A DNA stretch of 64,000 nt from Tritrichomonas foetus (taxonomy: Eukaryota; Parabasalia; Tritrichomonadida; Tritrichomonadidae), in the NCBI GenBank assembly GCA_001839685.1, contig MLAK01000616.1:66328-130327 (forward strand). The letters are read 5' to 3'. Position numbers and translations under genes: made by a program. The notes beneath the pieces are model-generated. The model worked only from the letters and a program-made list of their open reading frames with translations. It had not been told where the DNA came from and did not search any database. The first letter of the stretch is position 1. Every line of letters starts with the position of its first letter. This document shows, in pieces, positions 29,050 through 38,106 of this stretch.

Positions 29050-29596
29050 TTTATTGTTTTTATTTGAAATGAATTTTCATTAATAATTGATTACTGTCAA
29101 AATTTGTGGGACACGAACTTTTCGAGATGAATGTAAACTTTTTGTAACAAAAGAGTCGTTGAAAACTTTAGTATTTATTCGATTTTTTCTTAATGACTAA
29201 AATCTCATATTATGAAAAAGTTGTGTACTTTTCCAAAAATTCACAGAAAAAATTTTCTATCAATAATAAATCCCAGACAAGATTCTTTCTTCAGTTTTTC
29301 TTTTTGGGATTGTTTTTAATTAGAATTAGCAATTCGACAATTGAGAAAATAAATTTCACGGAAACCGTTTATGATTCAATATTAAATACTCAATTTTGAA
29401 ATCATCGATCGATGGTGATAAAAATCAGATTTGATGTAAACCTGACAAACATTGATCATGATTTCCATCACTATAAGTAAGTAAATTTATTGAACAATAT
29501 GGATATTGGTTGATGATAATTACTCAGTTTTTTATATAAAAGAAAGGATTTCAGATAACAATAAGAATATTTTATTAATAAAAATAATTAAGTACA
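29050..29596. other. Spacer with a doubtful 68-codon frame
   Basis: This 547-base spacer is AT-rich. One plus-strand frame at 29193-29399 begins with ATG and has a single hydrophobic stretch (FFLQFFFLGLFLIRI), but its composition matches the spacer, so I do not call it a gene. No repeats or RNA genes are evident. Confidence 0.4.
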
Positions 29597-29929
29597 TCAT
29601 TTTTCTTCAGATGATTTACTCAAAGGTTGCTTTTTCAGTGCTGCAATGAAAAGTAAAGATCGCGCCTGTTCTGGTGTTAAATCAAATGATGAAGGCTTAT
29701 CTAAAAGTGTTGAAAACAAAATAAAATCATTTGATTTAATGAATCCAGGATTCTTCATTGATGACCTTTGAAGAATTGATGGCGCATTAAATTTATATTT
29801 TTTCTTTGGTTGCGTATTGATAAATTTTTTTCTGGAATGACTCCTATGTGCGTGTGTTTTCTTTAGTGTTGGGTATGGTGAATTTGCTTTTTTAAGAGAG
29901 CATGTTAATGTTATTAATAGGAGAAACAT
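29597..29929 (-). CDS. Small hypothetical protein, possible signal peptide
   Basis: A 110-residue frame beginning MFLLLITLTCS, which could be a short signal peptide. It is followed by a very basic, His/Lys-rich region (THAHRSHSRKKFINTQPKKK) and a hydrophobic-acidic C-terminus (LTPEQARSLLFIAALKK). No family is recognised. The composition is more gene-like than the surrounding spacer, but with no homology or promoter evidence it stays tentative. Confidence 0.45.
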   Translation of the reverse strand: MFLLLITLTCSLKKANSPYPTLKKTHAHRSHSRKKFINTQPKKKYKFNAPSILQRSSMKNPGFIKSNDFILFSTLLDKPSSFDLTPEQARSLLFIAALKKQPLSKSSEEK

Positions 29930-30715
29930 TTATCTCACTTTGAATACTTTACATCGAGAAATGAAAGCATATTTTGTCACCGCTTTTTCTCCTCGTGCTT
30001 CATCTGTCATTGAGATAATCCGACCACCAAGGAAAAACTCGATCATGGATTCCAATTAATTTCTAGATGTGATCTAATTAGAATGTGTCCCAATATAGAA
30101 TAATTAATACTTGGTATTTACCAAACAAATCTGGAATTTTTCTGAATATGTTTGGTTGATATTTGAATTTATATATGGCAGGCTTTTCCACCGATGATAT
30201 TAACCGTTATCATCATTTTCATTAAAAAGTTGATATGCCAGGAAGTATATTCACAAAGTTATTTAGCATATTCTCATCGAGTTACACAGATTAATGGTAC
30301 AATGTTAATATTTCGTGTAACTCACTAAGAAAAGCCTTGTTCTTCCGAATTATACCTAAATATTTCGACCTCTCAATCAATATCATGTAGATTTACGAAT
30401 AAGAATATATTCAAAGCATTAAAGAAAAATTTTCCAAACAATTGATACAAAATATTGATGATTTTCTGATAATACTGAAATTTGATATAAAAATTCTTTT
30501 GTTTAATTCAATTTCGAGAAAACTATTCAATAATTTTTTATAGAAAAGCGGAATTGAAAGTTTTGTTATTCAATTATTATAATTCCGTTAACTTTTTCTA
30601 TAAAATTTATTATATATTTTCAATGAATTATTCTCGTTTTTTCAATTTTTCTATTGTATCGTTATAAATTATTGAAAAATATATAGTTTGTGTTCTAAAT
30701 CACAAAATTAATCAA
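29930..30715. other. Divergent spacer with a long imperfect inverted repeat
   Basis: This 786-base spacer lies between the small hypothetical (-) and the GAF-array gene (+). Apart from the inverted repeat at 30515-30636, listed separately, I see only AT-rich sequence with no coding remnant that can be named. Confidence 0.45.
30515..30636. repeat. Imperfect inverted repeat with CGAGAA ends
   Basis: The left arm (30515-30555) runs from CGAGAA through TTTTATAGAAAAG to CGGAATT. The right arm (30581-30636), reversed and complemented, runs CGAGAA, then a longer AT stretch, TTTTATAGAAAAAG, five extra bases, and CGGAATT. The loop is ~25 bases. It ends ~80 bases before the GAF-array start codon. It may be a foldback/MITE-like relic or a regulatory hairpin. 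Confidence 0.55.
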
Positions 30716-33700
30716 ATGGACAGGAAGCCATGTTTTACTTCCCAAGGGCAACGATCATCTTCGCTCAAATACCCATCTTCTTCAAACCGACCAAAACTTA
30801 CGCCATCCCCTCAAAATCCATACCAGCAAACTCTCGTCAAATCTTTGAACCAATTGCCGCCATCTCCTTATCAACAGTCTGCTCAAGGTCAACAATATTC
30901 ACCAGTCCAGCAATATTCGCAAACTTTTTCACTAAAGCAAAGCAATAATCTCCAAAAACAAAATTTTCAAGGAATCCAGCCAATTCAAGGAATTCAGCCA
31001 ATTCAACCAAATATCAAAAACATGAGCTCGCCTTATTCAAAAGTTGGGTCACGAACCCCGCCATCAAAATTTATGGGTGGAGCCTCAATTTCAAATAAAC
31101 CACTAGCACCTCTTATTGTTGGCGATATTAGTGAAGAACAGGGAAACAAAGAAAAAATGAATGGAAATCAAAACAATCTCGCCAATAAAAATAATGGAAA
31201 TAATAATAATTCCCAAAACAATAGTATTGGTATGACTTATAGTACTAGCAATAATGTTTTTATGATAAATGGAAGAAATGATGCTAAACCTGAAAAAATT
31301 GATAAAAACGAACAGAAAATATATCTTGCCAATCTTGAATTACATTTAAAATTTGAAAAAATAGTTGATCAATTTATTGTTGATGCGCAGACTCGAGATA
31401 TTACCGAATTAATCGAAGATCTTATTTCAAAACAGTTTTCTGCTAAAGATGTTGTTTTTTGGCAAGATATTCCATCACTTCATATTTTGTACTCCGAAAA
31501 ATTGAAAAAAGTGGTTAATCATTCAGATGGCTTAATTGGATATACATTTTTTGCAAGAAAAACCCAAATTTTTGATTATCCTGAAGATCATCCTGCTTTT
31601 CAACCAGAAATTGATCATCCACAAAATGGAGGGATTGTAACAATAATGAATTTTCCACTTTGGGATAATCTTGGAAACATTTGTGGTGTTGTTCAAGTGA
31701 TGAGACCGAGAGCTAATTCATTTAATAATGAAACAGAATTTAAATTCCTCGATTTTTTCACAGAAAAGTTCAAAATGTTTTATAACATATTATTTAAAGT
31801 CCCTCATCCAGATGCAGAAATTCTTGAATTAATGCATTTCATGGAAATTGATCAATTTCTCTTGATTTTTCAGAAGAAAATGGAAAAATTATTTCATTGC
31901 AGAATCGCAGAAATTTGGAAATATGATATGCAAAGTAAAGAATTAAGTTGCTTCAAAAAAACAAAAGCTCCAATTCCTGCCAACAGAGCCGGAATTGTTG
32001 GTGACTGTATAGAAAAAAGGTATCCCATTAATTGTATTTCAAATAAAATAATGAGTTCATATAATGCACAAATAGATGGAAATGATGAAGAACCAGTGAT
32101 TGCAGTTCCTGTAGTTGATACAAAGATGCATCAAGTGTTTGCAATTGCAATGCGAGGAGGAACGCCTGCTTTTACATCAAAAGATGAAAAAGTATTAAAA
32201 AATATTGCACCATATATAATTCTATCATTAAATAATTTAGAAATAAATCATAATAACAACAATCAAGGATCAAAAGAATCTAAAATTCAAAGAGAACATC
32301 AATGCATTGACACTTTAAATGAAATTATTGATTTAATTAAATCAAAATCAACAAATGACGAAATATTTCAACATTCATTAGAAAAAATGGAAATTATGGT
32401 AAAAGCTGATCGTTCTTCCCTTTTTACGTATGATGCTCAAAATTCTTTACTTAAATCGAGATATGCATCTGGTGTGAAAGAGTCAATTACTATATCGAAT
32501 AATAACGCCGTTGCTACCAGATGTTTCACAAGTGGTGACGTTTTAAATATTCCTGATGCTTATGAAGATTTAGATTTTGATTCGACTGTTGATTTATCAA
32601 CCGGTTATAAAACAACATCTATTTTAGCCTTACCTGTTTTAAACACAAAAGCAGAAACTGTTGGTGTGATTGAGTTTTTGAATAAAGTTGATAGACAGCC
32701 ATTTACGTTGAATGAAATTCACACGCTTCATATAATCTCGCTTTTTTGTGGAGCTTTGCTTGAAAATGAAAAACTTAAAAAAGATGTTTTGGAGTCAACG
32801 AAAGAAATACGAAGTAATCTTAGTGTGTCATTTGGAAATGCATCAGATAAAATCATCCAAAATTTACTGCATGATGTGCTGAAACAAATAATTTTATCAT
32901 TTAATTGTAAAAGTGGTTCGATTTATATTCGAAACACTGAGCAAAATCTACTTTTATCTCTAATTCATGAAGGTGAAAAATTGCATCCAACTTTACCAAT
33001 GGATCGTGGAATTGCTGCTGTTACCACAAAAACCAAAGAAGTTGTTGTATCAAATGATGCTCAACATGATTCAAGAATCATAAAAGATCCTATGGATTTC
33101 ACTGGCATTGTATTAAATTCATTAATTATAGTACCTATTGTAAAAAGTGATGGAAATTGTATTGGTGTGATTGAAATTGCCAATATTAGAAAAGATAAAT
33201 TTACTAATGAACATGTTTCTATTGTTCGTTCATTTTCTATTCTTGTTGCAATTATTTTAGAACAAAGAACAATTGAAAGTATTGGTGAAAGTGGAAATTC
33301 TGATTTTGAATTAAATCGATTTATTGATGAAGAAGAAAAAATTGATTGTATTATTCCAAAGAAACTTGAACTTGTTAATTCAAAGCAGTCTTATTTATCA
33401 TCATTGGATTTCAGATCGGATATGTTTAGAGGAATTGAACAAATCAAATTAATCTTTTATATCTTCCAACAAACAGATATAATTTCATCGTTTAAGATAC
33501 CTTCTTCTTCACTTTTTTCATTTATTTATAATATACGTGATTTGTATGGAAATGAACCTTTCCATAATTGGAATACTATTTCAAATGTTATTCAATTTGC
33601 TTTTCTTCAAATTAAAACATTAAATCTTCTTCCACTTGAAAAATTCGCATTATTAGTTACAATTTTAATTTCTGGTGCTGATAATAATAAAATGAAGAAT

Positions 33701-34330
33701 CAAACATTGTCTTCAACTATTGGTGAACAAATTATTCATGAATCTCATACAGAAAAATCATTTATTCATGCACAAAACTTAATTAATATAGTATCTGATC
33801 ATAATTCGAATATTTTTGAAAAAGTTCCAAACAGTGACTTATCACAAATTTGGAAATTAATAAATAATCTTATTATTTCGATCGATCCTGATAATCATAT
33901 GTTGATCATGAACAAAGTGAAAGAAATTTCTCCTGAATTCTCAATGGATATTTCTGAGCATAGATTTATTGCAATGGCTGTTTTCATAAAAATTTGTTTA
34001 TTGAATTATAATTTTAGACCATCAGAAATATCTGAAGATGATTTTAATAACATAAATATGGAATTTCATATTGATGAACTTCCTCCTCTCCAAGGAGATT
34101 CAATAACAAGCATGAGAGAAAATGAACAAAATGATAGAGAAACTCATAAACTTCGTAATTTCATTTGTTTTCATAATTTTGTTGTTTTACCGTTAGCGAA
34201 ACAATTCCAGAAAATGTTTCCAACTACAAATGCGAATGTCGACAGTTCTCTTTCATATATTGATAAGTGGAAATATAGACTAGCAGAAATTGAAAATGAA
34301 AATCATATGAATTCTATGGAAAATTCTTAA
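30716..34330 (+). CDS. Four-GAF protein with degenerate cyclic-nucleotide phosphodiesterase domain
   Basis: A 1204-residue protein. Residues 1-200 are disordered and Gln/Pro/Asn-rich. Four GAF domains follow at ~215-345, 375-480, 540-685 and 713-850; GAF3 and GAF4 are the most typical (TTSILALPVLNTKAETVGVIEFLNK). The C-terminal ~920-1190 follows the class I phosphodiesterase fold: FKIPSSSL (926), PFHNW (H950, the general-acid position), FALLVTILISGAD, LIISIDPDNH, LQGD and a final NFVVLPLAKQF. The metal-site residues are gone: the second His of HNxxHA is T954, and HDxxH is replaced by SGADNN (986-991). D1057 may remain in the fourth site. It probably senses a ligand through GAF without hydrolysing cyclic nucleotides. 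No membrane span is present. Confidence 0.85.
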   Translation: MDRKPCFTSQGQRSSSLKYPSSSNRPKLTPSPQNPYQQTLVKSLNQLPPSPYQQSAQGQQYSPVQQYSQTFSLKQSNNLQKQNFQGIQPIQGIQPIQPNIKNMSSPYSKVGSRTPPSKFMGGASISNKPLAPLIVGDISEEQGNKEKMNGNQNNLANKNNGNNNNSQNNSIGMTYSTSNNVFMINGRNDAKPEKIDKNEQKIYLANLELHLKFEKIVDQFIVDAQTRDITELIEDLISKQFSAKDVVFWQDIPSLHILYSEKLKKVVNHSDGLIGYTFFARKTQIFDYPEDHPAFQPEIDHPQNGGIVTIMNFPLWDNLGNICGVVQVMRPRANSFNNETEFKFLDFFTEKFKMFYNILFKVPHPDAEILELMHFMEIDQFLLIFQKKMEKLFHCRIAEIWKYDMQSKELSCFKKTKAPIPANRAGIVGDCIEKRYPINCISNKIMSSYNAQIDGNDEEPVIAVPVVDTKMHQVFAIAMRGGTPAFTSKDEKVLKNIAPYIILSLNNLEINHNNNNQGSKESKIQREHQCIDTLNEIIDLIKSKSTNDEIFQHSLEKMEIMVKADRSSLFTYDAQNSLLKSRYASGVKESITISNNNAVATRCFTSGDVLNIPDAYEDLDFDSTVDLSTGYKTTSILALPVLNTKAETVGVIEFLNKVDRQPFTLNEIHTLHIISLFCGALLENEKLKKDVLESTKEIRSNLSVSFGNASDKIIQNLLHDVLKQIILSFNCKSGSIYIRNTEQNLLLSLIHEGEKLHPTLPMDRGIAAVTTKTKEVVVSNDAQHDSRIIKDPMDFTGIVLNSLIIVPIVKSDGNCIGVIEIANIRKDKFTNEHVSIVRSFSILVAIILEQRTIESIGESGNSDFELNRFIDEEEKIDCIIPKKLELVNSKQSYLSSLDFRSDMFRGIEQIKLIFYIFQQTDIISSFKIPSSSLFSFIYNIRDLYGNEPFHNWNTISNVIQFAFLQIKTLNLLPLEKFALLVTILISGADNNKMKNQTLSSTIGEQIIHESHTEKSFIHAQNLINIVSDHNSNIFEKVPNSDLSQIWKLINNLIISIDPDNHMLIMNKVKEISPEFSMDISEHRFIAMAVFIKICLLNYNFRPSEISEDDFNNINMEFHIDELPPLQGDSITSMRENEQNDRETHKLRNFICFHNFVVLPLAKQFQKMFPTTNANVDSSLSYIDKWKYRLAEIENENHMNSMENS

Positions 34331-35340
34331 CTTCAACTTCAATGGCGAATAAATTTGAAGACTTCAGTTTGAAGTGAATAATGATTATGATTTACTTTAA
34401 TATTTTTTAGATTATTGTTTATCGTAAAATGTATGTATTTTATTTTTATTTTTATTTAGTTTTTCATTTAATGCAAAATTCACTTGTAATTGGGAAAATT
34501 TACATTTTCAAACAAAAAACTCTCACAGTCGAGATTATAATTTTATGATAAATAGTTTTCCTTTAGAATTCTTTATTAAGATGGTTTTGATATTGATTTT
34601 GATTTTGTAAAGTTATTTTCCGAATTGTGTTGGCAATTCCTAAAAAAACTGCATCCTCTCCCATTCATTGGTAATAATATGATCATAATTGTAATATTGT
34701 AACCATAAAAATCTGATTAAAAAAAAGTATTTCTTTTGATATAAAACTTCATGAAAAGCGTACTGTGTAATTTGTGTCGAATTGAAGTTGCATCAAAACC
34801 AAGATTTCTGGCAACTTCGTGTGGTGCGCCTTTATCATCATTACTCAAAAAGTTACTTCTGAAATTGTGAAAAAGTCGAGGCAATATTGAAATTTTTGCG
34901 TGTGATTAGATTTTCTATGCTACACAAACCACACAATTGTATTTATTAATTCAAAATTTCTTTCAAATGATTTCCGTCAATTCTATTCAAATATAAATGA
35001 GGAAATCAAAAGTGAAATGATTTTACCTCGGCAAAAAACAAATATTGTATGTTATAATTACTTATATACATGTATAAAATGATTTTAATATGGAATTCCC
35101 TCAAAGAATGATTAATCATTATTTAACTCGTGATAGAACTCGAGAGCGATACAAACCGCAATACATAGTGAAATCACTGATTTTTCAAGGTCAAGTTATT
35201 TGACCTTATTTGTCATCATCACAGTAAATCCATCAATGAATGAATTCCCAGTTTATTCGAAAAATATCGAGCAAAAAACAGTTTTCGAAAAATAAAGCGA
35301 TCTATTCATTAGGAAATATAGTTTAGTCACTCATATTGAT
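34331..35340. other. 1-kb convergent spacer
   Basis: AT-rich sequence between the convergent GAF-array and BCP1-like genes. One short coding-looking remnant at 34717-34902 on the minus strand is listed separately. The remainder has no repeat, RNA or gene that I can support. Confidence 0.45.
34717..34902 (-). pseudogene. Possible remnant of an unknown gene
   Basis: A stop-to-stop frame of about 60 codons without an early ATG. Its composition is richer than the spacer and it contains a helix-turn-helix-like stretch (APHEVARNLGFDATSIRHKL). It could be a broken DNA-binding domain, but the match is only by eye and no family is claimed. Confidence 0.3.
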
Positions 35341-36084
35341 TTATTGGTTGCCTTCGTCAGCATATTGGCTCTCATCGATTCCGAACATTTCGTTGAGTTG
35401 GTTCCTTGCATTTTGGATTGATTGTGCACTCAAAACAAGCACGTATCGATGGTATTCAAGTTCGTCCAGGTCACCCTCTTCGCCATCTGTCTGGAATTCG
35501 ACGACCAAATCAGCGTTCTTGAAATAGAAGTCATCTTCAATGAGTGGGAATTCAATTCCTTCATCGCCCTTCACTCCTTTCTTCACGAGGAGGAAATGCG
35601 TGAGATTATAGGCATTCCTTTCTTCTGGCGTTGGAAGGTCTTCTGTGGCCCACTGGACCTCCTCGAAGATGCCTCGATTCAAGTGTGGTGCAATTTCGGG
35701 AGGAACTCCGTAGGCGCGCTCATTGAGGAAAAATCCGACTTTGTCCAATTGCGTGGTGAGTAAATTGCTGAGAGTGGCGTCATTTAGCGAAAGAAGCCAC
35801 TGAATGAAGTTAGCGATACAGGCGCGGTTTTGGTAGTAGGCTAAATTGATAACCGTAATAAAACCAAATAGTGAAACATCTTCTGGATTTTCGGCTTCAA
35901 CTTTAATAACGGTTCCGACACGTTTCACATTGGCAACAATTACGCCGAGTTCGATTCGCTCGCAATTGAGATATTTTGGAACGAATTGTGAAATGCCACT
36001 TGCATCTGTTGGCTCTGGAACATTAAAGCAAAAATTGGCGTTGATTTGATCGAAATCGCCATCCTCTTCATAATCGTCTTGCAT
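35341..36084 (-). CDS. BCP1/BCCIP-family protein
   Basis: A 247-residue protein if translation starts at the ATG at 36084. The frame stays open to 36159 but only with a TTG, so I chose the ATG, which leaves the usual acidic N-terminus (DDYEEDGDFDQ). Family hallmarks are the opening FNVPEPTDASGISQFV strand-helix, the GTVIKVE strand, and above all VGFFLNERAYGVPPEIAPHLNRGIFEEVQWA, shown here as KVGFFLNERAYGVPPEIA followed by EEVQWA, the signature of BCP1 (yeast) and BCCIP (human). Bcp1 is a nuclear chaperone and export factor for ribosomal protein uL14; BCCIP also binds BRCA2 and p21 in animals. The yeast-type ribosome role is the more likely one here. Codon use is G+C-richer than its neighbours, fitting steady expression. 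Confidence 0.9.
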   Translation of the reverse strand: MQDDYEEDGDFDQINANFCFNVPEPTDASGISQFVPKYLNCERIELGVIVANVKRVGTVIKVEAENPEDVSLFGFITVINLAYYQNRACIANFIQWLLSLNDATLSNLLTTQLDKVGFFLNERAYGVPPEIAPHLNRGIFEEVQWATEDLPTPEERNAYNLTHFLLVKKGVKGDEGIEFPLIEDDFYFKNADLVVEFQTDGEEGDLDELEYHRYVLVLSAQSIQNARNQLNEMFGIDESQYADEGNQ

Positions 36085-36299
36085 TTGTTTTGGTTTTAGT
36101 GATTTTCTTTCCACTTTTTCAAAATCTTGGTATTCAAAGTTGATGGTCGTACATACCAACTTTTTGATATAAACGATAAATAAACTATTGAATTAAAATC
36201 TAGATTTATCACTTGGTTGGAAAAGATTCATTGTTGATTTTCCACCGTTTCAATTAAAGCTATTTAGAATATCTACAATATAAGTTATTATTACTTTTA

Positions 36300-36890
36300 T
36301 ATACTGACTTATTAATTAAGCTTTTGTTTGAGTAAAAAGAATGGTACAAATGTGGAATAAACAATTGGAATGAAAAATCCTTTTATTAGGTATGTGAAAG
36401 CAATAAGAACAAAATAATGAAATTATGTATCTACGTTAAGAACTGGAATATGAATGTCTCCTCATAATTCAATCCTCTATTCAGTATGCCGTGATAAAGA
36501 TCCGTAAGTTGTTGCTGGAACATCTAAAAGTGATATTAATTCTAGAAATCTAATTCTTTGAACTGTATTTCATAAAATTGATCTTTAAAATGACATATTG
36601 CGATGATGATAGGACACCACTTCATATAACTGCTTCACATAATTTCCATTGACTTAATTTTTTAAATTATTGATGAAGCATCCAAGAATCGATGTGAATG
36701 TATGTAATGAGTTGACCAATAATTATTAAATAATAATTTTAATACATTTCATACGGTCATAAACAAAAATAGTCATAATAAACTGTTTATGATGGCCATG
36801 AAAAAAAGAAATCATGAACATATTGATTTTCTTATGGCATATTCAAATATTATTAATAAGAACATCATAAATATTTCTTGATTTTTAATA
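36300..36890 (+). pseudogene. Decayed ankyrin-repeat gene fragment
   Basis: Ankyrin repeats can be read in shifting frames. At ~36605-36705 the text DDDRTPLHITASHNF, then a frameshift, then HPRIDVNV is a nearly whole ankyrin repeat (TPLH hallmark). At ~36460-36560 a VCRDKDP / KLLLEH / DINSRN set gives another, and at ~36785-36880 FMMAMKKRNHEHIDFLMAYS gives a third. Several stops and shifts break it up. Trichomonad genomes hold very large ankyrin families, so this is probably a dead member. No start or end could be defined. Confidence 0.7.
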
Positions 36891-36971
36891 AGATTAATTT
36901 TTTTACATAAAATTTTAAAATAACAAACTTGGTATAATATGTCAATAAAAAAAACAATACGAGACTATTTC

Positions 36972-37085
36972 TTTGTTATTAAAGCATCTCAATATTATGT
37001 AAATGAGAAAATCGCTTCATCAGTATGATTTGTTATGGTTACATCTCAATATGATGAAAATAAGAAAATCACTTTATTTAATTTA
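36972..37085 (+). repeat. 57-bp imperfect tandem duplication
   Basis: A block starting TTTGTTATTAAAGCATCTCA at 36972 recurs at 37029 as TTTGTTATGGTTACATCTCA, and similarity continues through GAGAAAATC / AAGAAAATC. It lies in the remnant-rich 36.1-38.1 kb spacer and has no coding potential that I can see. Confidence 0.6.
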
Positions 37086-37677
37086 TAGTCGCATTACTTA
37101 GAATCAACAGCAACTTAAATGATTATCAGATTTATCTATGAATAATATTCTAATACTTTTAGACGAAAAGTATAAGTAAATATTCATAATGATAGACAAT
37201 TTCCTTGTCTCTTTAAAGCTAAGATTTTCCTTTTAATATTAAAAAATATCGAATCTTTGTGAGATGATGAAAATAATAACAGAAATGATATTTCAGGAAG
37301 CACTTTCACAAAAAGGAAATAATTTTTCAACAATTCGATAAAGCCTCGAGTAATCAACTACTTTTAGTATGATTTACTCTTCTCATCTCATTGGAAAATG
37401 TGAAAACATGTAAATGAATAATCTGGAAAGAATGCAATTTGCATAATTTGAGAAAATATTGAATGAGTCATTTTAAAAGGTATCTTTTCGATTTGTGAAG
37501 ACTAGGAATTCGGTATTATTATTTCTAAATTACTTTTAACTGTTTTTGATTGAAGATAATCTAAAATTTTTCATTGAACATTGTTCATTCATGATGCCAA
37601 GTTTTGAATGTCTTGCAATTCTACCTCATTCAACTACTTTTGACAAGGGATGGTGTGCACAAACAAAAAAGTTCTAA

Positions 37678-37902
37678 CAAATAATTGTTTCATATTTAAA
37701 TCCATATTTTGTTTTTAAAAATCATTTATTATTAGATTTGAATCAAGAAGTTTTGTATTTCGCATCTCGAGATCCAAAGGAGATTTCTATTCCAGCATCT
37801 GTCAAAGTGATTAAAGAGCGTGCATTTGAATCTTCATATGTAGAAAACAATTCTTTTCCAAGTAACTCATCACTAAAAACGATTGAATATGATTATATGT
37901 GA
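37678..37902 (+). pseudogene. BspA-like leucine-rich-repeat fragment
   Basis: A 74-codon stop-to-stop frame without ATG near its start contains EISIPASVKVIKERAFESS and later NSSLKTIEYD. This matches the BspA/TpLRR repeat pattern (I-x-I-P-x-S-V-x-x-I-x-x-x-A-F-x-x-x...L-x-x-I). BspA-like proteins are surface proteins expanded in Trichomonas. Only one and a half repeats remain, with no signal peptide or membrane anchor, so this is a broken copy. Confidence 0.65.
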
Positions 37903-38106
37903 ATCTTCAGTTTATTTCTCTTCCTCAATCCTTATCTCATGTCGGGAAATCATTCCTGGCGTCAAGTGACCTTGAATTTCTTTTTATAAATATAGTTATT
38001 ATTATTATTATTTCGATTTTGGTTTCACTGATATAAATAAAAGAACAAAAAATATAACACATTTCGAGGAAAAAAAAAGTGAATCTGATGAACAGGTTTT
38101 ATACAA

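Noticed and set aside
29193..29399. 68-codon frame with one hydrophobic stretch
   Set aside because: Phe/Ile/Asn/Lys composition equals that of random AT-rich spacer; no support beyond an ATG.
36084..36165. A GTATGT word upstream of the BCP1-like start that resembles a trichomonad 5' splice site
   Set aside because: No upstream exon with ATG and no tight branch-point/acceptor sequence follow it; the ATG at 36084 already gives a normal N-terminus.
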